From Diaminobutyricimonas sp. LJ205 (GTDB lineage Bacteria; Actinomycetota; Actinomycetes; Actinomycetales; Microbacteriaceae), in assembly GCF_009755725.1 (NCBI RefSeq), contig NZ_CP046619.1:3158609-3222608 (forward strand): DNA of 64,000 nucleotides, in the 5' to 3' direction. The number at the start of each line of letters is the position of its first letter. The stretch's first letter is position 1. Of the stretch, positions 17,841 through 25,987 are shown piece after piece. The notes beneath the pieces are model-generated. The model saw only the letters and a program-made list of their open reading frames with translations. It was not told the DNA's origin and searched no databases. Made by a program: the position numbers and the translations under genes.

Positions 17841-19148
17841 TCAGGGGACCGGAGTAGCGGCGATCGCCGGCACCGCGGTGGCCTGCGCCATGAACCGCCG
17901 CACGTTCTCATCGACGATGATGTCGCTCGGCCGCAGCGGCCGGGTCAGGTACAGGCCGTCGAGCGTGCTGATTCGGCTCAGTGCGACGTAGGTCTGGCCC
18001 GGCGCGAAGGACCGTTGGCCGAGGTCGACGATCGCCTTCTCATAGGTCTTGCCCTGCGACTTGTGGATGGTGACCGCCCACGCCAGCCGCAGCGGGAACT
18101 GGGTGAACTCGGCGACCACGTCCTTGCGCAGCTCCCTGGTGGCCTGGTTGTAGCTGTACTTGTACTTCTCCCAGACCGTCGGCTGCACCTCGTGCTCCTC
18201 GCCGTCGATGTCGACGAACACGGTGGAGCCGATCCTGGTGACCGTGCCGATGCTGCCGTTCACCCAGCGCTGGTCGGAGTCGTTCCGCAAGAACATCACC
18301 TGCGCGCCGACCTTGAGCTGCAGAGACTCGTCGGCGGGGTAGGAGCGCCCGCCGAAATCGCCGTTCACCTCGGCGCGCGCGGTCTTCGCCGTGCCGGTCA
18401 GCCGGCCGAGGGCGGCGGCGTTGATCCGGTTCACCGTCGCGTTGGTGGTGGCGAGCGTGATCGCGCCCTCGCGGGGCGCGGGACGGGCGCCGGTGTCGTT
18501 CAGCCGCTTGGCCATCTCGGCGGTGACCTGGCCGTGACGCACGCCGTTCAGCAGGTACTTGAACTCGGCTTCGTGCTGCCGGTGGATCGTGGTCAGCTCG
18601 AAGATCCGCAGGTGGGCGTCGTTCCACACCCTGGCGTCGAAGAACCAGATCGAGGCGTAGTGGTCGCGGAAGTACGCGCGCTCGTCGCCGTCGCCCGGCA
18701 CTGGCGCGAGTTGGTACGGGTCACCGAACAGCACCACCTGCACGCCACCGAACGGCTCGTTCTTGCGCTGCCGGGCCTGCCGCAGGCTGCGGTCGATCGC
18801 GTCGAGCAGGTCGGCGTTCACCATGGACACCTCGTCGATGACGAGGGTGTCGGTGGCGTTCAGCAGCTTGCGCACCTCGGCGGATTGCTCGATCTCGCTG
18901 CCCGCGATCACACCGATCGGCAGCCGGAACAGCGAGTGAATGGTCTGCCCGCCGACATTCAGCGCCGCGACCCCGGTCGGCGCGCAGATCAGCACCTGCT
19001 TGGAGGTGTTCCAGGCCAGGTGGTTCAGCAGCGTCGATTTACCGGTGCCGGCGCGACCGGTGACGAAAATGTGCTCACGCGTCTTCTCGATGGCGTCGAA
19101 GACGGCAGCCTGCTCGGGGGAGAGGGGCAGCGCGGTCACGGCATCCAA
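17841..19148 (-). CDS. PIF1/RecD-like ATP-dependent DNA helicase
   Basis: 435 residues. Superfamily 1B helicase motifs appear in order: motif I GRAGTGKSTLL (about residue 30), motif Ia CAPTGVAALNVGG, motif II VIDEVSMV (about residue 95), GDPYQLAPV and the C-terminal AVTIHKSQGKTYE and YVALSRISTLDGL motifs. Such proteins unwind DNA 5' to 3' or resolve structured DNA. ATG 19148 fits the family start. Confidence 0.93.
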   Translation of the reverse strand: MDAVTALPLSPEQAAVFDAIEKTREHIFVTGRAGTGKSTLLNHLAWNTSKQVLICAPTGVAALNVGGQTIHSLFRLPIGVIAGSEIEQSAEVRKLLNATDTLVIDEVSMVNADLLDAIDRSLRQARQRKNEPFGGVQVVLFGDPYQLAPVPGDGDERAYFRDHYASIWFFDARVWNDAHLRIFELTTIHRQHEAEFKYLLNGVRHGQVTAEMAKRLNDTGARPAPREGAITLATTNATVNRINAAALGRLTGTAKTARAEVNGDFGGRSYPADESLQLKVGAQVMFLRNDSDQRWVNGSIGTVTRIGSTVFVDIDGEEHEVQPTVWEKYKYSYNQATRELRKDVVAEFTQFPLRLAWAVTIHKSQGKTYEKAIVDLGQRSFAPGQTYVALSRISTLDGLYLTRPLRPSDIIVDENVRRFMAQATAVPAIAATPVP

Positions 19149-19190
19149 GCCTACCGTCGCTGCCCGAACGCGACTTGTGCGCGATCTAGG

Positions 19191-20153
19191 ATGTGGAGGG
19201 TGCGCCGGTCTGTCATCATCTGGTCGGTCATCTTCGGTGTTTTCGTTGTGGCATTCACCGGCACGGTGATCGCCCTCAACTCCACCCTCTTCAGCGCGGG
19301 TGGCTTCGTTCGCGTGTACCTGGATTCGCTCGCCCGGCAGGATGTGGAGGGCGCCATGGAGCTGCCAGGCGTCACGGTTCCGGATGCCGCGGCCACCGAC
19401 CTGCTGACCGCCGACGCCATGGCGGGCCTGAACAACATCGAACTAATCTCGGACACCCCACTCGAAGACGGCCGGCACGCGGTCACCTACGGCTACACGA
19501 TTGCCCGCACCGAGTCGCAAACCACCTTCGTCGTGGAGCCGGCCGGTACCGTGTTCGGGCTGTTCGGTGCGTGGCGCTTCGCCGAGACCCCGGTGACCAC
19601 GCTGAACGTCGCCGTGCTGCACGACACCCGGTACAGCGCGAACGGCGTGGACGTCGTCGCGGATCCGGAGCATCCGGCCGCCGTGTTGACCCCCGGCCTG
19701 TACGTGCTCGACCACGCCACCGAGTTGCTCGAGGCCGACGCGGTTCCGCTGATGGTCTCCACACCAAATCAGCCCGCCGGCGCCACGGTGGTGACGCGCG
19801 CGACCGGCGAGTTCGTCGCGCAAGTGCAGGAGGAACTGAACGGCTACCTGGACGACTGCGCCACGCAGAGGGTGCTGATGCCCAGCGGATGCCCGTTCGG
19901 CCAGCAGATCAGCGGCCGACTGGAGAGCGAGCCGCAGTGGTCGATCGTCGCCTACCCGGCGGTGACGATCGTGCCGGGCCCGGCGGTGGGAAGCTGGCAG
20001 GTGCCGAAGACGGATGCCACCGCCCATCTCACTGTCGATGTGCGCCGGCTGTTCGATGGCACCCTGTCAACCTATGACGAGAACGTGCCGTTCTCGGTGC
20101 AGTACCTGATCACGTTCGAATCCGACGGCGACCTGCTGATCACCGCGCAGTAG
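19191..20153 (+). CDS. Membrane-anchored extracytoplasmic protein, unknown family
   Basis: About 320 residues. Open frame continues far upstream antisense to the helicase gene, so the start is placed at ATG 19191 (MWRVRRSV) or GTG 19200; TAGGAT at 19188-19193 resembles a -10 box, which would suit a leaderless GTG 19200 transcript. One N-terminal helix (VIIWSVIFGVFVVAFTGTVIAL) anchors a large outer beta-rich domain. Two Cys in the C-terminal half (DDCATQ, SGCPF) may pair. Its 3' end overlaps the convergent CtaG gene by 14 bp. Confidence 0.7.
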   Translation: MWRVRRSVIIWSVIFGVFVVAFTGTVIALNSTLFSAGGFVRVYLDSLARQDVEGAMELPGVTVPDAAATDLLTADAMAGLNNIELISDTPLEDGRHAVTYGYTIARTESQTTFVVEPAGTVFGLFGAWRFAETPVTTLNVAVLHDTRYSANGVDVVADPEHPAAVLTPGLYVLDHATELLEADAVPLMVSTPNQPAGATVVTRATGEFVAQVQEELNGYLDDCATQRVLMPSGCPFGQQISGRLESEPQWSIVAYPAVTIVPGPAVGSWQVPKTDATAHLTVDVRRLFDGTLSTYDENVPFSVQYLITFESDGDLLITAQ

Positions 20154-22134
20154 TGTCCCGCTCCGCCTGCGCCGCGAGCATCGCGTTGTAGGCCGCGAGC
20201 TCGGCGTCGCCCGATCGGTCCTCCTGGCGGTCCTTGCGCTTGGACTCCTTGGCGTCGCTGCGGCTCCACATGATCGCAACGATGATCGCCAGCGCCACCG
20301 TCGGGATCTCCCCGACGCTCCAGGCGATTCCGCCGCCGACGCGCTGGTCGGCGAGGGCATCCGTTCCCCAGCCCATCGCGCCGTACCAATCGGCGAGCAG
20401 CAGGCCCTCGCTGGACATGATCGCGAGCCCGAAGAACGCGTGGAACGCCATGGTCGCCAGCAGCACCATAAGCCGTGCGGGATAGGGCGCCCGATACGGG
20501 ATGGGGTCGGTTCCGATCAGCACCAGCGCGAACAGGTAGCCGCTCGCGAGGAAGTGCACGAGCATCCAGTAGTGCCCGACATGGTCGGTCACCGCCCAGC
20601 TGAACAGCGGGGTGAAGTAGAAGAGCCACAGCGAGCCGGCGAAGATGATCGCTGCCACGATCGGGTTGGTCAGCACGCGCATGTACCGCGAGTGCACGGC
20701 GAGCATGATCCATTCGCGGGCACCACGACTGCCGTCGGTGCGGCGCTCGATCGTCCGCAGCGCCAGGGTGACCGGGGCGCCGGGCACGAGCAGCACCGGG
20801 ATCAGCATCGTCAGCATCATGTGCGCGAGCATGTGCACGCTGAACAGGTAGTCCTGGTACACGTTCATCGGCCCGCAAGTCACGTAGAACAGCACGGCGA
20901 CGCCGACAAGCCAGAGCACGGTGCGGTAGACCGGCCAGCGGTCGCCGCGACGTCGCAGCCGCCAGACGCCCGCCAGGTAGAAGAAGGCCAGGAAGCCGCA
21001 GACCAGGCTCCAGAGTGGATCCAGGTTCCACGCGGTGAACCAGGTCGACGGCTCGATCGGCGCGGGCAGCGGCTTTCCGGTGAGCAGTTCCGCGGGAGTC
21101 GGCGCGGCAGTTTCGGCGACGACGATCTCCGCCTGTGGGGGAGCGGTCCGACCGAGCGCGGCCGCGACACCGGAGGCCACGCCCATGAAGGCGAGTTCGG
21201 CCGTGACCATCCACCAGAACAGACCACGCCCGGGCTCGGCTGACGCGCTCATCCGGCGGATCAGGAACTGGCGCTGGAACGCCCCGAACGCGCCGAGCGC
21301 GACGAGCGCCGCGACCTTGGCCAACACGAGGAGGCCGTAGGGGGTGGCCAGGTTCTCCAGCTGGCCGACCCGGATTTCGGCGCTGACATAACCGGATGCC
21401 GCAACCACCACGAAGCACACCAGGGCCAGACTGGAATACCGCTCGAGCACCACCAGCAACCGCGTGTGGCCCAGGTTCTTCTTCAGTAAGACGATGGTGA
21501 GCAGGCCACCCAGCCAGACCGCTGCGCCGACCATGTGCATCCACAGCGCAGTGACCGCGGCGTCGTGGTCGGCGGTGCCGCCGGCGTGCCCCTGCGATGA
21601 CAGTTGGACGACCCCGGCCATCGCGAGTGCCGTGACGAACAGCAGCACGGTGCGGTTGCGCACCGCGAAGCAGAGCACGGTGACTACCGCGGCGATGAGT
21701 ACCGCCCACAGCCAGGACTTGCCCAGCTCGGTGGTGGTGAGGAACCGGGCGAGCAACTGGCCGAACCGGTCGTCGAAGGTGATCGGCTCCAGATAGATGG
21801 TCATGAAGGTGAAGAACGCCGACGTTGCCGCGGCGACGGTCCACACGGCCGCTGATCCGGCGGCGATGTCGAGCGCGCGGTCGAACTCTCCGGCCGCGCC
21901 GCGGCGAGGGCTGGGGGAGAGGGCGAAGGCGGCAAGCGCGAGCGCCCCGAGCGTGCCGGCGACCGACAGGTTGAGGAGCACGGTGACCACCGGCAGGCCC
22001 CAGCGGACGGTGTCGCCGGGGTCGGCGATGGGCTGCTCAGCCGCCCCGCCGCCGACGAGAAGGCCGACCGTGAGGGCTGCGAGCGCGGTTGCGATCAGCA
22101 CCGCAGGCGCAACGATCCGGGTAAAGCGTGCCAC
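20140..22134 (-). CDS. CopD-CtaG fusion: copper handling / cytochrome oxidase assembly membrane protein
   Basis: 664 residues and many helices. The N-terminal half has CopD-like features, including LSSQGHAGGTADHDAAVTA and WMHMVGAAVWLGGL. After a Pro-rich linker, the C-terminal half is the caa3-type CtaG domain with VTCGPMNVYQDYLFSVHMLAHMM, AVTDHVGHYW and RLMVLLATMAFHAFFGLAIM. The His and Met residues in membrane segments fit copper delivery to oxidase. Alternative reading: copper uptake only. Both domain calls are firm. Confidence 0.88.
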   Translation of the reverse strand: MARFTRIVAPAVLIATALAALTVGLLVGGGAAEQPIADPGDTVRWGLPVVTVLLNLSVAGTLGALALAAFALSPSPRRGAAGEFDRALDIAAGSAAVWTVAAATSAFFTFMTIYLEPITFDDRFGQLLARFLTTTELGKSWLWAVLIAAVVTVLCFAVRNRTVLLFVTALAMAGVVQLSSQGHAGGTADHDAAVTALWMHMVGAAVWLGGLLTIVLLKKNLGHTRLLVVLERYSSLALVCFVVVAASGYVSAEIRVGQLENLATPYGLLVLAKVAALVALGAFGAFQRQFLIRRMSASAEPGRGLFWWMVTAELAFMGVASGVAAALGRTAPPQAEIVVAETAAPTPAELLTGKPLPAPIEPSTWFTAWNLDPLWSLVCGFLAFFYLAGVWRLRRRGDRWPVYRTVLWLVGVAVLFYVTCGPMNVYQDYLFSVHMLAHMMLTMLIPVLLVPGAPVTLALRTIERRTDGSRGAREWIMLAVHSRYMRVLTNPIVAAIIFAGSLWLFYFTPLFSWAVTDHVGHYWMLVHFLASGYLFALVLIGTDPIPYRAPYPARLMVLLATMAFHAFFGLAIMSSEGLLLADWYGAMGWGTDALADQRVGGGIAWSVGEIPTVALAIIVAIMWSRSDAKESKRKDRQEDRSGDAELAAYNAMLAAQAERDTTAR

Positions 22135-22169
22135 CTGTCCAGCCTAGGCGAGGGTGCTTGGAGGGAAGC

Positions 22170-22213
22170 ACAAAGGGGATGCCGACCGCGTTAGCGGCGG
22201 GCATCCCCTTTGT
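22170..22213. terminator. Terminator hairpin after the HU gene
   Basis: Arms 22170-22189 (ACAAAGGGGATGCCGACCGC) and 22194-22213 pair with two mismatches around a 4-base loop; the outer A/T runs give a U-rich tail for minus-strand transcription. It lies 15 bp beyond the HU stop codon. Confidence 0.85.
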
Positions 22214-22228
22214 CGAGTCTTGAGTGAC

Positions 22229-22513
22229 TTACTTGGCAGCAGCCTTGAGCTTCGAGCCAGCGCTGATCTTCACGCCGTTGCTCGCGGCGATCTGGATGGC
22301 CTCGCCGGTCTGCGGGTTGCGGCCGGTGCGGGCGGCGCGTGCGGTGCGCTCGACCGAGATCCAGCCCGGGACGGTGACCTTGGTGCCATCGCCGACAGCC
22401 TTGGCGAGGGTGGCAAACAGGGCGTCGAAAACGCCGTTGACAGCAGCCTGGCTCAGGCCAGTCTCGCCGGCAACAGCTGCAACGAGCTCGGTGCGGTTCA
22501 GTGTGTCAGCCAT
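22229..22513 (-). CDS. HU-family nucleoid DNA-binding protein
   Basis: 94 residues from ATG 22513 (MADTLNRTELVAAV), which has GAGGAGG upstream. The HU fold is clear: two N-terminal helices, then the beta-arm region GWISVERTARAARTGRNPQTGEAI with the conserved RNPQTG tip. It bends DNA and organises the nucleoid as a dimer. Unlike mycobacterial HU it lacks a long Lys/Ala-rich C-terminal tail. It is a separate unit from the ribosomal genes upstream. Confidence 0.95.
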   Translation of the reverse strand: MADTLNRTELVAAVAGETGLSQAAVNGVFDALFATLAKAVGDGTKVTVPGWISVERTARAARTGRNPQTGEAIQIAASNGVKISAGSKLKAAAK

Positions 22514-22599
22514 ATGAATGTCCTCCTCGGACGTTGTGCAGTTGAATGTAGTTCCGCCACGCCCGAGGCCCGGCAGAACCGCGTTCAAACTAACAGAGA

Positions 22600-22619
22600 T
22601 CCGCGTAAACACGCGGATT
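22600..22619. promoter_or_regulatory. Perfect hairpin upstream of HU
   Basis: ATCCGCGT (22600-22607) and ACGCGGAT (22612-22619) form an 8-bp perfect inverted repeat around AAAC, about 87 bp upstream of the HU start. It could be an operator or a leader structure. Weak evidence on its own. Confidence 0.35.
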
Positions 22620-22647
22620 TCCGGGGATTTTCAGCGCTCAATCACAC

Positions 22648-22683
22648 AAAAGGGGGCGAAGACCGTGGTCTCCGCCCCCTTTT
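22648..22683 (-). terminator. Rho-independent terminator of the rpmB-rpmG-rpsN operon
   Basis: The GC-rich stem (22648-22664 with 22667-22683, one mismatch) has a TTTT run on the minus strand and lies 17 bp after the rpsN stop, a classic intrinsic terminator. Confidence 0.9.
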
Positions 22684-22699
22684 TGAGGTGTTTTAGTGC

Positions 22700-23005
22700 T
22701 TACCAGCTCGACTTGGTGATGCCGGGCAGCTCGCCACGGTGCGCCATGTCGCGGAAACGCACACGCGAAACGCCGTACTTGCTGAGGACACCACGGGGGC
22801 GGCCGTCGATCGAGTCGCGGTTGCGCAGGCGAACCGGCGACGCGTTGCGCGGCAGCTTCTGCAGGCCGACGCGGGCGGCCTCGCGGGTCTCGTCGGTGCC
22901 GTTCGGGTCGACGAGCGCCTTCTTCAGCTCGAGACGCTTCGCGGCGTAGCGCTCGACGATGACCTCGCGCTGCTTGTTACGGGCGATCTTGCTCTTCTTA
23001 GCCAT
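22700..23005 (-). CDS. rpsN: Ribosomal protein S14, long zinc-free type
   Basis: 101 residues, the length of the zinc-independent S14 type, with no CxxC motifs. Family core [17 protein letters not shown] and [14 protein letters not shown], ending [11 protein letters not shown]. Component of the small subunit head. Third gene of rpmB-rpmG-rpsN. Such cysteine-free paralogs in actinobacteria are often induced under zinc limitation, but no Zur-type box was found here, so constitutive expression is equally possible. Confidence 0.97.
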   Translation of the reverse strand: MAKKSKIARNKQREVIVERYAAKRLELKKALVDPNGTDETREAARVGLQKLPRNASPVRLRNRDSIDGRPRGVLSKYGVSRVRFRDMAHRGELPGITKSSW

Positions 23006-23008
23006 GTC

Positions 23009-23176
23009 TTAGCGCTCCTCGCGGAATTCGACGTGCTTGCGCACAACGGGGTCGTACTTCTTGAGCACGAGGCGGTCGGGGTTGTTGCGACGGTTCTTGC
23101 GAGTCACGTAGGTGTACCCGGTACCGGCGGTGGAGCGGAGCTTGATGATCGGACGGACGTCCTGCTGCTTGGCCAT
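23009..23176 (-). CDS. rpmG: Ribosomal protein L33, cysteine-free type
   Basis: 55 residues: starts [18 protein letters not shown] and ends [11 protein letters not shown]. It has no cysteines, so it is the zinc-free paralog type. Its ATG overlaps the rpmB stop by one base (TAATG at 23174-23178), which implies translational coupling. Large-subunit protein near the E site. Confidence 0.95.
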   Translation of the reverse strand: MAKQQDVRPIIKLRSTAGTGYTYVTRKNRRNNPDRLVLKKYDPVVRKHVEFREER

Positions 23177-23412
23177 TAGATCTTCTCCCCACGCGCGAGC
23201 AGGTCCTTGACAACCGACTCGATGCCACGAGCGTCAATCACCTTGATGCCCTTGGCGCTGAGCGTCAGGGTCACGTTGCGGCGAAGCGACGGCACGAAAT
23301 ACGTCTTCTTCTGCACGTTCGGGTCGAAGCGGCGCTTCGTCCGACGGTGCGAGTGCGAAATGTTGTGCCCAAAGCCGGGAGTGGCTCCGGTCACCTGGCA
23401 GACTGCTGCCAT
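23176..23412 (-). CDS. rpmB: Ribosomal protein L28
   Basis: 78 residues starting [34 protein letters not shown]; only one cysteine, so the zinc-binding type is excluded. GGAGGAAACC precedes the ATG. First gene of the rpmB-rpmG-rpsN operon on the minus strand. Large-subunit protein required for assembly. Confidence 0.97.
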   Translation of the reverse strand: MAAVCQVTGATPGFGHNISHSHRRTKRRFDPNVQKKTYFVPSLRRNVTLTLSAKGIKVIDARGIESVVKDLLARGEKI

Positions 23413-23432
23413 TGGTTTCCTCCATTGCTACC

Positions 23433-23454
23433 GCAGGGCGATGAATCGCCCTGC
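23433..23454 (-). promoter_or_regulatory. Perfect hairpin in the rpmB leader
   Basis: GCAGGGCGAT (23433-23442) and ATCGCCCTGC (23445-23454) form a perfect 10-bp stem with a GA loop, 20 bp upstream of the rpmB start. It could be an autoregulatory leader element or a transcription pause site; no U-tract follows on the minus strand before the start. Confidence 0.5.
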
Positions 23455-23636
23455 CCAAGGTCACTTGTCGGCGCACGACACCCGCCTGCTTCGAAAAACC
23501 GGTGGGATTATGCACAAGGTGAGCGCAGACCGCGCCCAACCAACGTTCAACCTTACTTGACCGTGCCTAACCCTGCAAATTCGCTCGTGGGCGCTGTCAT
23601 CCCGCTGATCGAGCTTGCCGAGATCTCCCCGTGGGC

Positions 23637-23715
23637 GCTGTCGGCTTGGGTCCATGGGCTGCGCCCATGGACGCCCGTACGCCACACCCCAGCTCCAGGC
23701 ACCCAAGCCGACAGC
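23637..23715. repeat. Nested inverted repeats
   Basis: GCTGTCGGCTTGGGT (23637-23651) pairs perfectly with ACCCAAGCCGACAGC (23701-23715), and inside it GTCCATGGGC (23650-23659) pairs perfectly with GCCCATGGAC (23663-23672). A direct repeat GTGGGCGCTGTC at 23588 and 23631 lies beside it. The layout would form a branched cruciform or a two-stem RNA. Function unknown. Confidence 0.7.
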
Positions 23716-23825
23716 CAGTTGATCGGAAGGGACGACGCTCGCCTGATGAGCGGCTCGCCGCGCCTCACCCACTAAGGGACGGGCCTGACGATTGCCACAA
23801 TGCACACGCACGGGCCTCGATTGTT

Positions 23826-23842
23826 GTTTGTAGTGAACAAAC
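23826..23842. promoter_or_regulatory. Dyad upstream of the acyl-CoA oxidase gene
   Basis: GTTTGT (23826-23831) and ACAAAC (23837-23842) are perfect inverted half-sites separated by 5 bp, about 70 bp upstream of the acyl-CoA oxidase start. Spacing and size fit a TetR- or GntR-type operator. No regulator gene is adjacent. Confidence 0.45.
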
Positions 23843-23912
23843 GGAACGCTTCCTCAGGGCGCGTGCTGCCTCTTACGGTGACATCAATCCCCTGAGAACA
23901 AAGGACAGTTCA

Positions 23913-25985
23913 ATGGTTGACACGTCGCCCCGCCCCGACATCGCCGAGCCTGCGGTAAGCACCGGACCGATTGCCGTTCCTTCGGCTCGCGTCAACGTGG
24001 AGGCCCTCGGCCGACAACTCCTCGGTACCTGGGCGGATGTCCGACTCCGCGCCCGGGAACTCGCTGGCCGACCCGAGATGCAGCGCATCGAGGGTCAGTC
24101 GATGGCGGAACACCGCGAGCGCACGCTCGGTCAGTTGCGGGTCCTGGTCGAGAACGGCCAGCTCAACCGGGCGTTGCCGAAGTCGCTGGGCGGACTCGAC
24201 GACCACGGCGGCAACATCGCCGGGTTCGAGGAGCTCGTGATCGCGGATCCCAGCCTGCAGATCAAGTCCGGCGTGCAGTGGGGACTGTTCGCCGCGGCCG
24301 TCCTGCACCTGGGCACCACGCGGCACCACGAGGCCCTGCTCCCCGACATCATGAACCTCACCGTTCCCGGCGCCTTCGCGATGACCGAGACCGGCCACGG
24401 GTCGGATGTCGCCTCGATTGCGACGACCGCGACGTGGGACCAGGCATCCGACAGCTTCATTCTGAACACCCCGTTCCGCGGCGCCTGGAAGGACTATCTG
24501 GGCAACGCGGCGCTTCACGGCCGTGCCGCCGTGGTGTTCGCCCAGCTCATCACCAAGGGCGTGAATCACGGTGTGCACGCATTCTATGTGCCGATCCGTG
24601 ATGAGGACGGCGCCCACCTGCCCGGTGTCGGAGGCGAGGATGACGGCCTCAAGGGGGGCCTGAACGGCATCGACAACGGCCGGCTTCATTTCAGCCACGT
24701 CTCGGTGCCACGCGAGATGCTGCTTGACCGGTACGGGTCCGTCGACGAGAACGGGGACTACTCCTCGCCAATCGAAAGCCCTGGACGCCGCTTCTTCACC
24801 ATGCTCGGCACCCTGGTGCAGGGACGGGTATCGCTCGACGGTTCGGCCACCGCGGCATCCGCCATGGGCCTCGCGATCGCCATCACCTACGGCAACCAGC
24901 GTCGCCAGTTCACCGCCTCCAGTGACACCGAGGAAGAAGTGCTGCTCGACTACCAGCGGCACCAGCGCCGGCTGATCCCCCGGCTCGCCACCACGTACGC
25001 GCAGACCTTCGCGCACGATGAGTTTTTGGTGAAGTTCGACTCCGTGTTCAGTGGTCGAACCGACACCGACGACGACCGGCAGGATCTCGAGACCCTGGCG
25101 GCCGCGCTCAAACCGCTGTCAACCTGGCATGCACTCGAGACCCTGCAGGAAGCCCGGGAGGCCTGCGGCGGAGCCGGCTTCCTCGCCGAGAACCGGATCA
25201 CCGGACTGCGCGCAGACCTGGACATCTGGGTCACCTTCGAGGGCGACAACAACGTGTTGCTGCAGTTGGTGGCGAAGCGGTTGCTCACCGACTTCAGCCG
25301 CAAGTTCGCCAAGGCGGATGCCGGCGCGATGGCCCGGTACGTGGTCGTCGAGGCCGCGGACCGGGCCTATCACGGCACCGGCCTGCGTCGTCTGGGGCAG
25401 ACGATCGCCGACTTCGGGTCGACCGCCCGTTCGGTCGGCCAGCTGCGGGAGACCAACATCCAGCGGCAACTGCTCACCGACCGGGTGGAGACCATGATCG
25501 GCGGGGTGGCGCACGCCCTGCGCAACGCGCGCCGGCTCCCGACGGCCGAGGCCGCCGCCCTGTTCAACTCCCAGCAGAACGAGCTGATCGAGGCAGCGCG
25601 CGCCCACGGAGAGCTGCTGCAGTGGGAGGCCTTCACCCGCGCCGTGGCGAACACGACCGACCCGGGGACCAAGCAGGTGCTGACCTGGCTGCACGACCTG
25701 TTCGGGCTCGGCCTGATCGAGAAGCACCTGGCCTGGTACCTGATGTACGGCAGGCTGTCGCCGCAGCGCGCCCAGTCGGTCAGCGCGTACATCGATCGGC
25801 TGGTGGCGCGGCTGCGTCCGCACGCGCAGGACCTGGTCGACGCGTTCGGCTATGGGCCCGAACACCTGCGCGCCAAGATCGCCACCGGCGCCGAGGCTGA
25901 ACGGCAGGACGAGGCCCGCGCGTACTACGCGAAGCAGGCGGCATCCGGAACCGCGCCGGTGCCCGAGAAGTCGTTGAAGAAGTAA
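23913..25985 (+). CDS. Acyl-CoA oxidase family protein
   Basis: About 690 residues from ATG 23913, which has AAGGA 8 bases upstream; length fits the acyl-CoA oxidase family rather than acyl-CoA dehydrogenases (about 380). Features: FAMTETGHGSDV flavin-site motif, GVHAFYVPIRD, GRVSLDGSATAASAMGLAIAITYGNQRRQF, and ACGGAGFLAENR. It catalyses the first oxidation of fatty acyl-CoA beta-oxidation, passing electrons to oxygen. The oxidoreductase gene starts 3 bp after its stop. Confidence 0.93.
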   Translation: MVDTSPRPDIAEPAVSTGPIAVPSARVNVEALGRQLLGTWADVRLRARELAGRPEMQRIEGQSMAEHRERTLGQLRVLVENGQLNRALPKSLGGLDDHGGNIAGFEELVIADPSLQIKSGVQWGLFAAAVLHLGTTRHHEALLPDIMNLTVPGAFAMTETGHGSDVASIATTATWDQASDSFILNTPFRGAWKDYLGNAALHGRAAVVFAQLITKGVNHGVHAFYVPIRDEDGAHLPGVGGEDDGLKGGLNGIDNGRLHFSHVSVPREMLLDRYGSVDENGDYSSPIESPGRRFFTMLGTLVQGRVSLDGSATAASAMGLAIAITYGNQRRQFTASSDTEEEVLLDYQRHQRRLIPRLATTYAQTFAHDEFLVKFDSVFSGRTDTDDDRQDLETLAAALKPLSTWHALETLQEAREACGGAGFLAENRITGLRADLDIWVTFEGDNNVLLQLVAKRLLTDFSRKFAKADAGAMARYVVVEAADRAYHGTGLRRLGQTIADFGSTARSVGQLRETNIQRQLLTDRVETMIGGVAHALRNARRLPTAEAAALFNSQQNELIEAARAHGELLQWEAFTRAVANTTDPGTKQVLTWLHDLFGLGLIEKHLAWYLMYGRLSPQRAQSVSAYIDRLVARLRPHAQDLVDAFGYGPEHLRAKIATGAEAERQDEARAYYAKQAASGTAPVPEKSLKK

Positions 25986-25987
25986 CC

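Larger units (their letters stand above)
23413..23912. other. 500-bp gene-free divergent gap
   Basis: Between rpmB (-) and the acyl-CoA oxidase (+). It holds a leader hairpin near rpmB, a copy of the TCGAGCTTGCCGAG repeat (23609-23622), a nested inverted repeat (23637-23715) and a dyad near the oxidase. Short open frames exist on both strands but none has coding character or a good ribosome binding site. Confidence 0.6.

Noticed and set aside
18015..19190. Upstream extension of the envelope-protein frame across the helicase gene
   Set aside because: It runs antisense through the whole PIF1-like gene; coding character begins only at about 19191.
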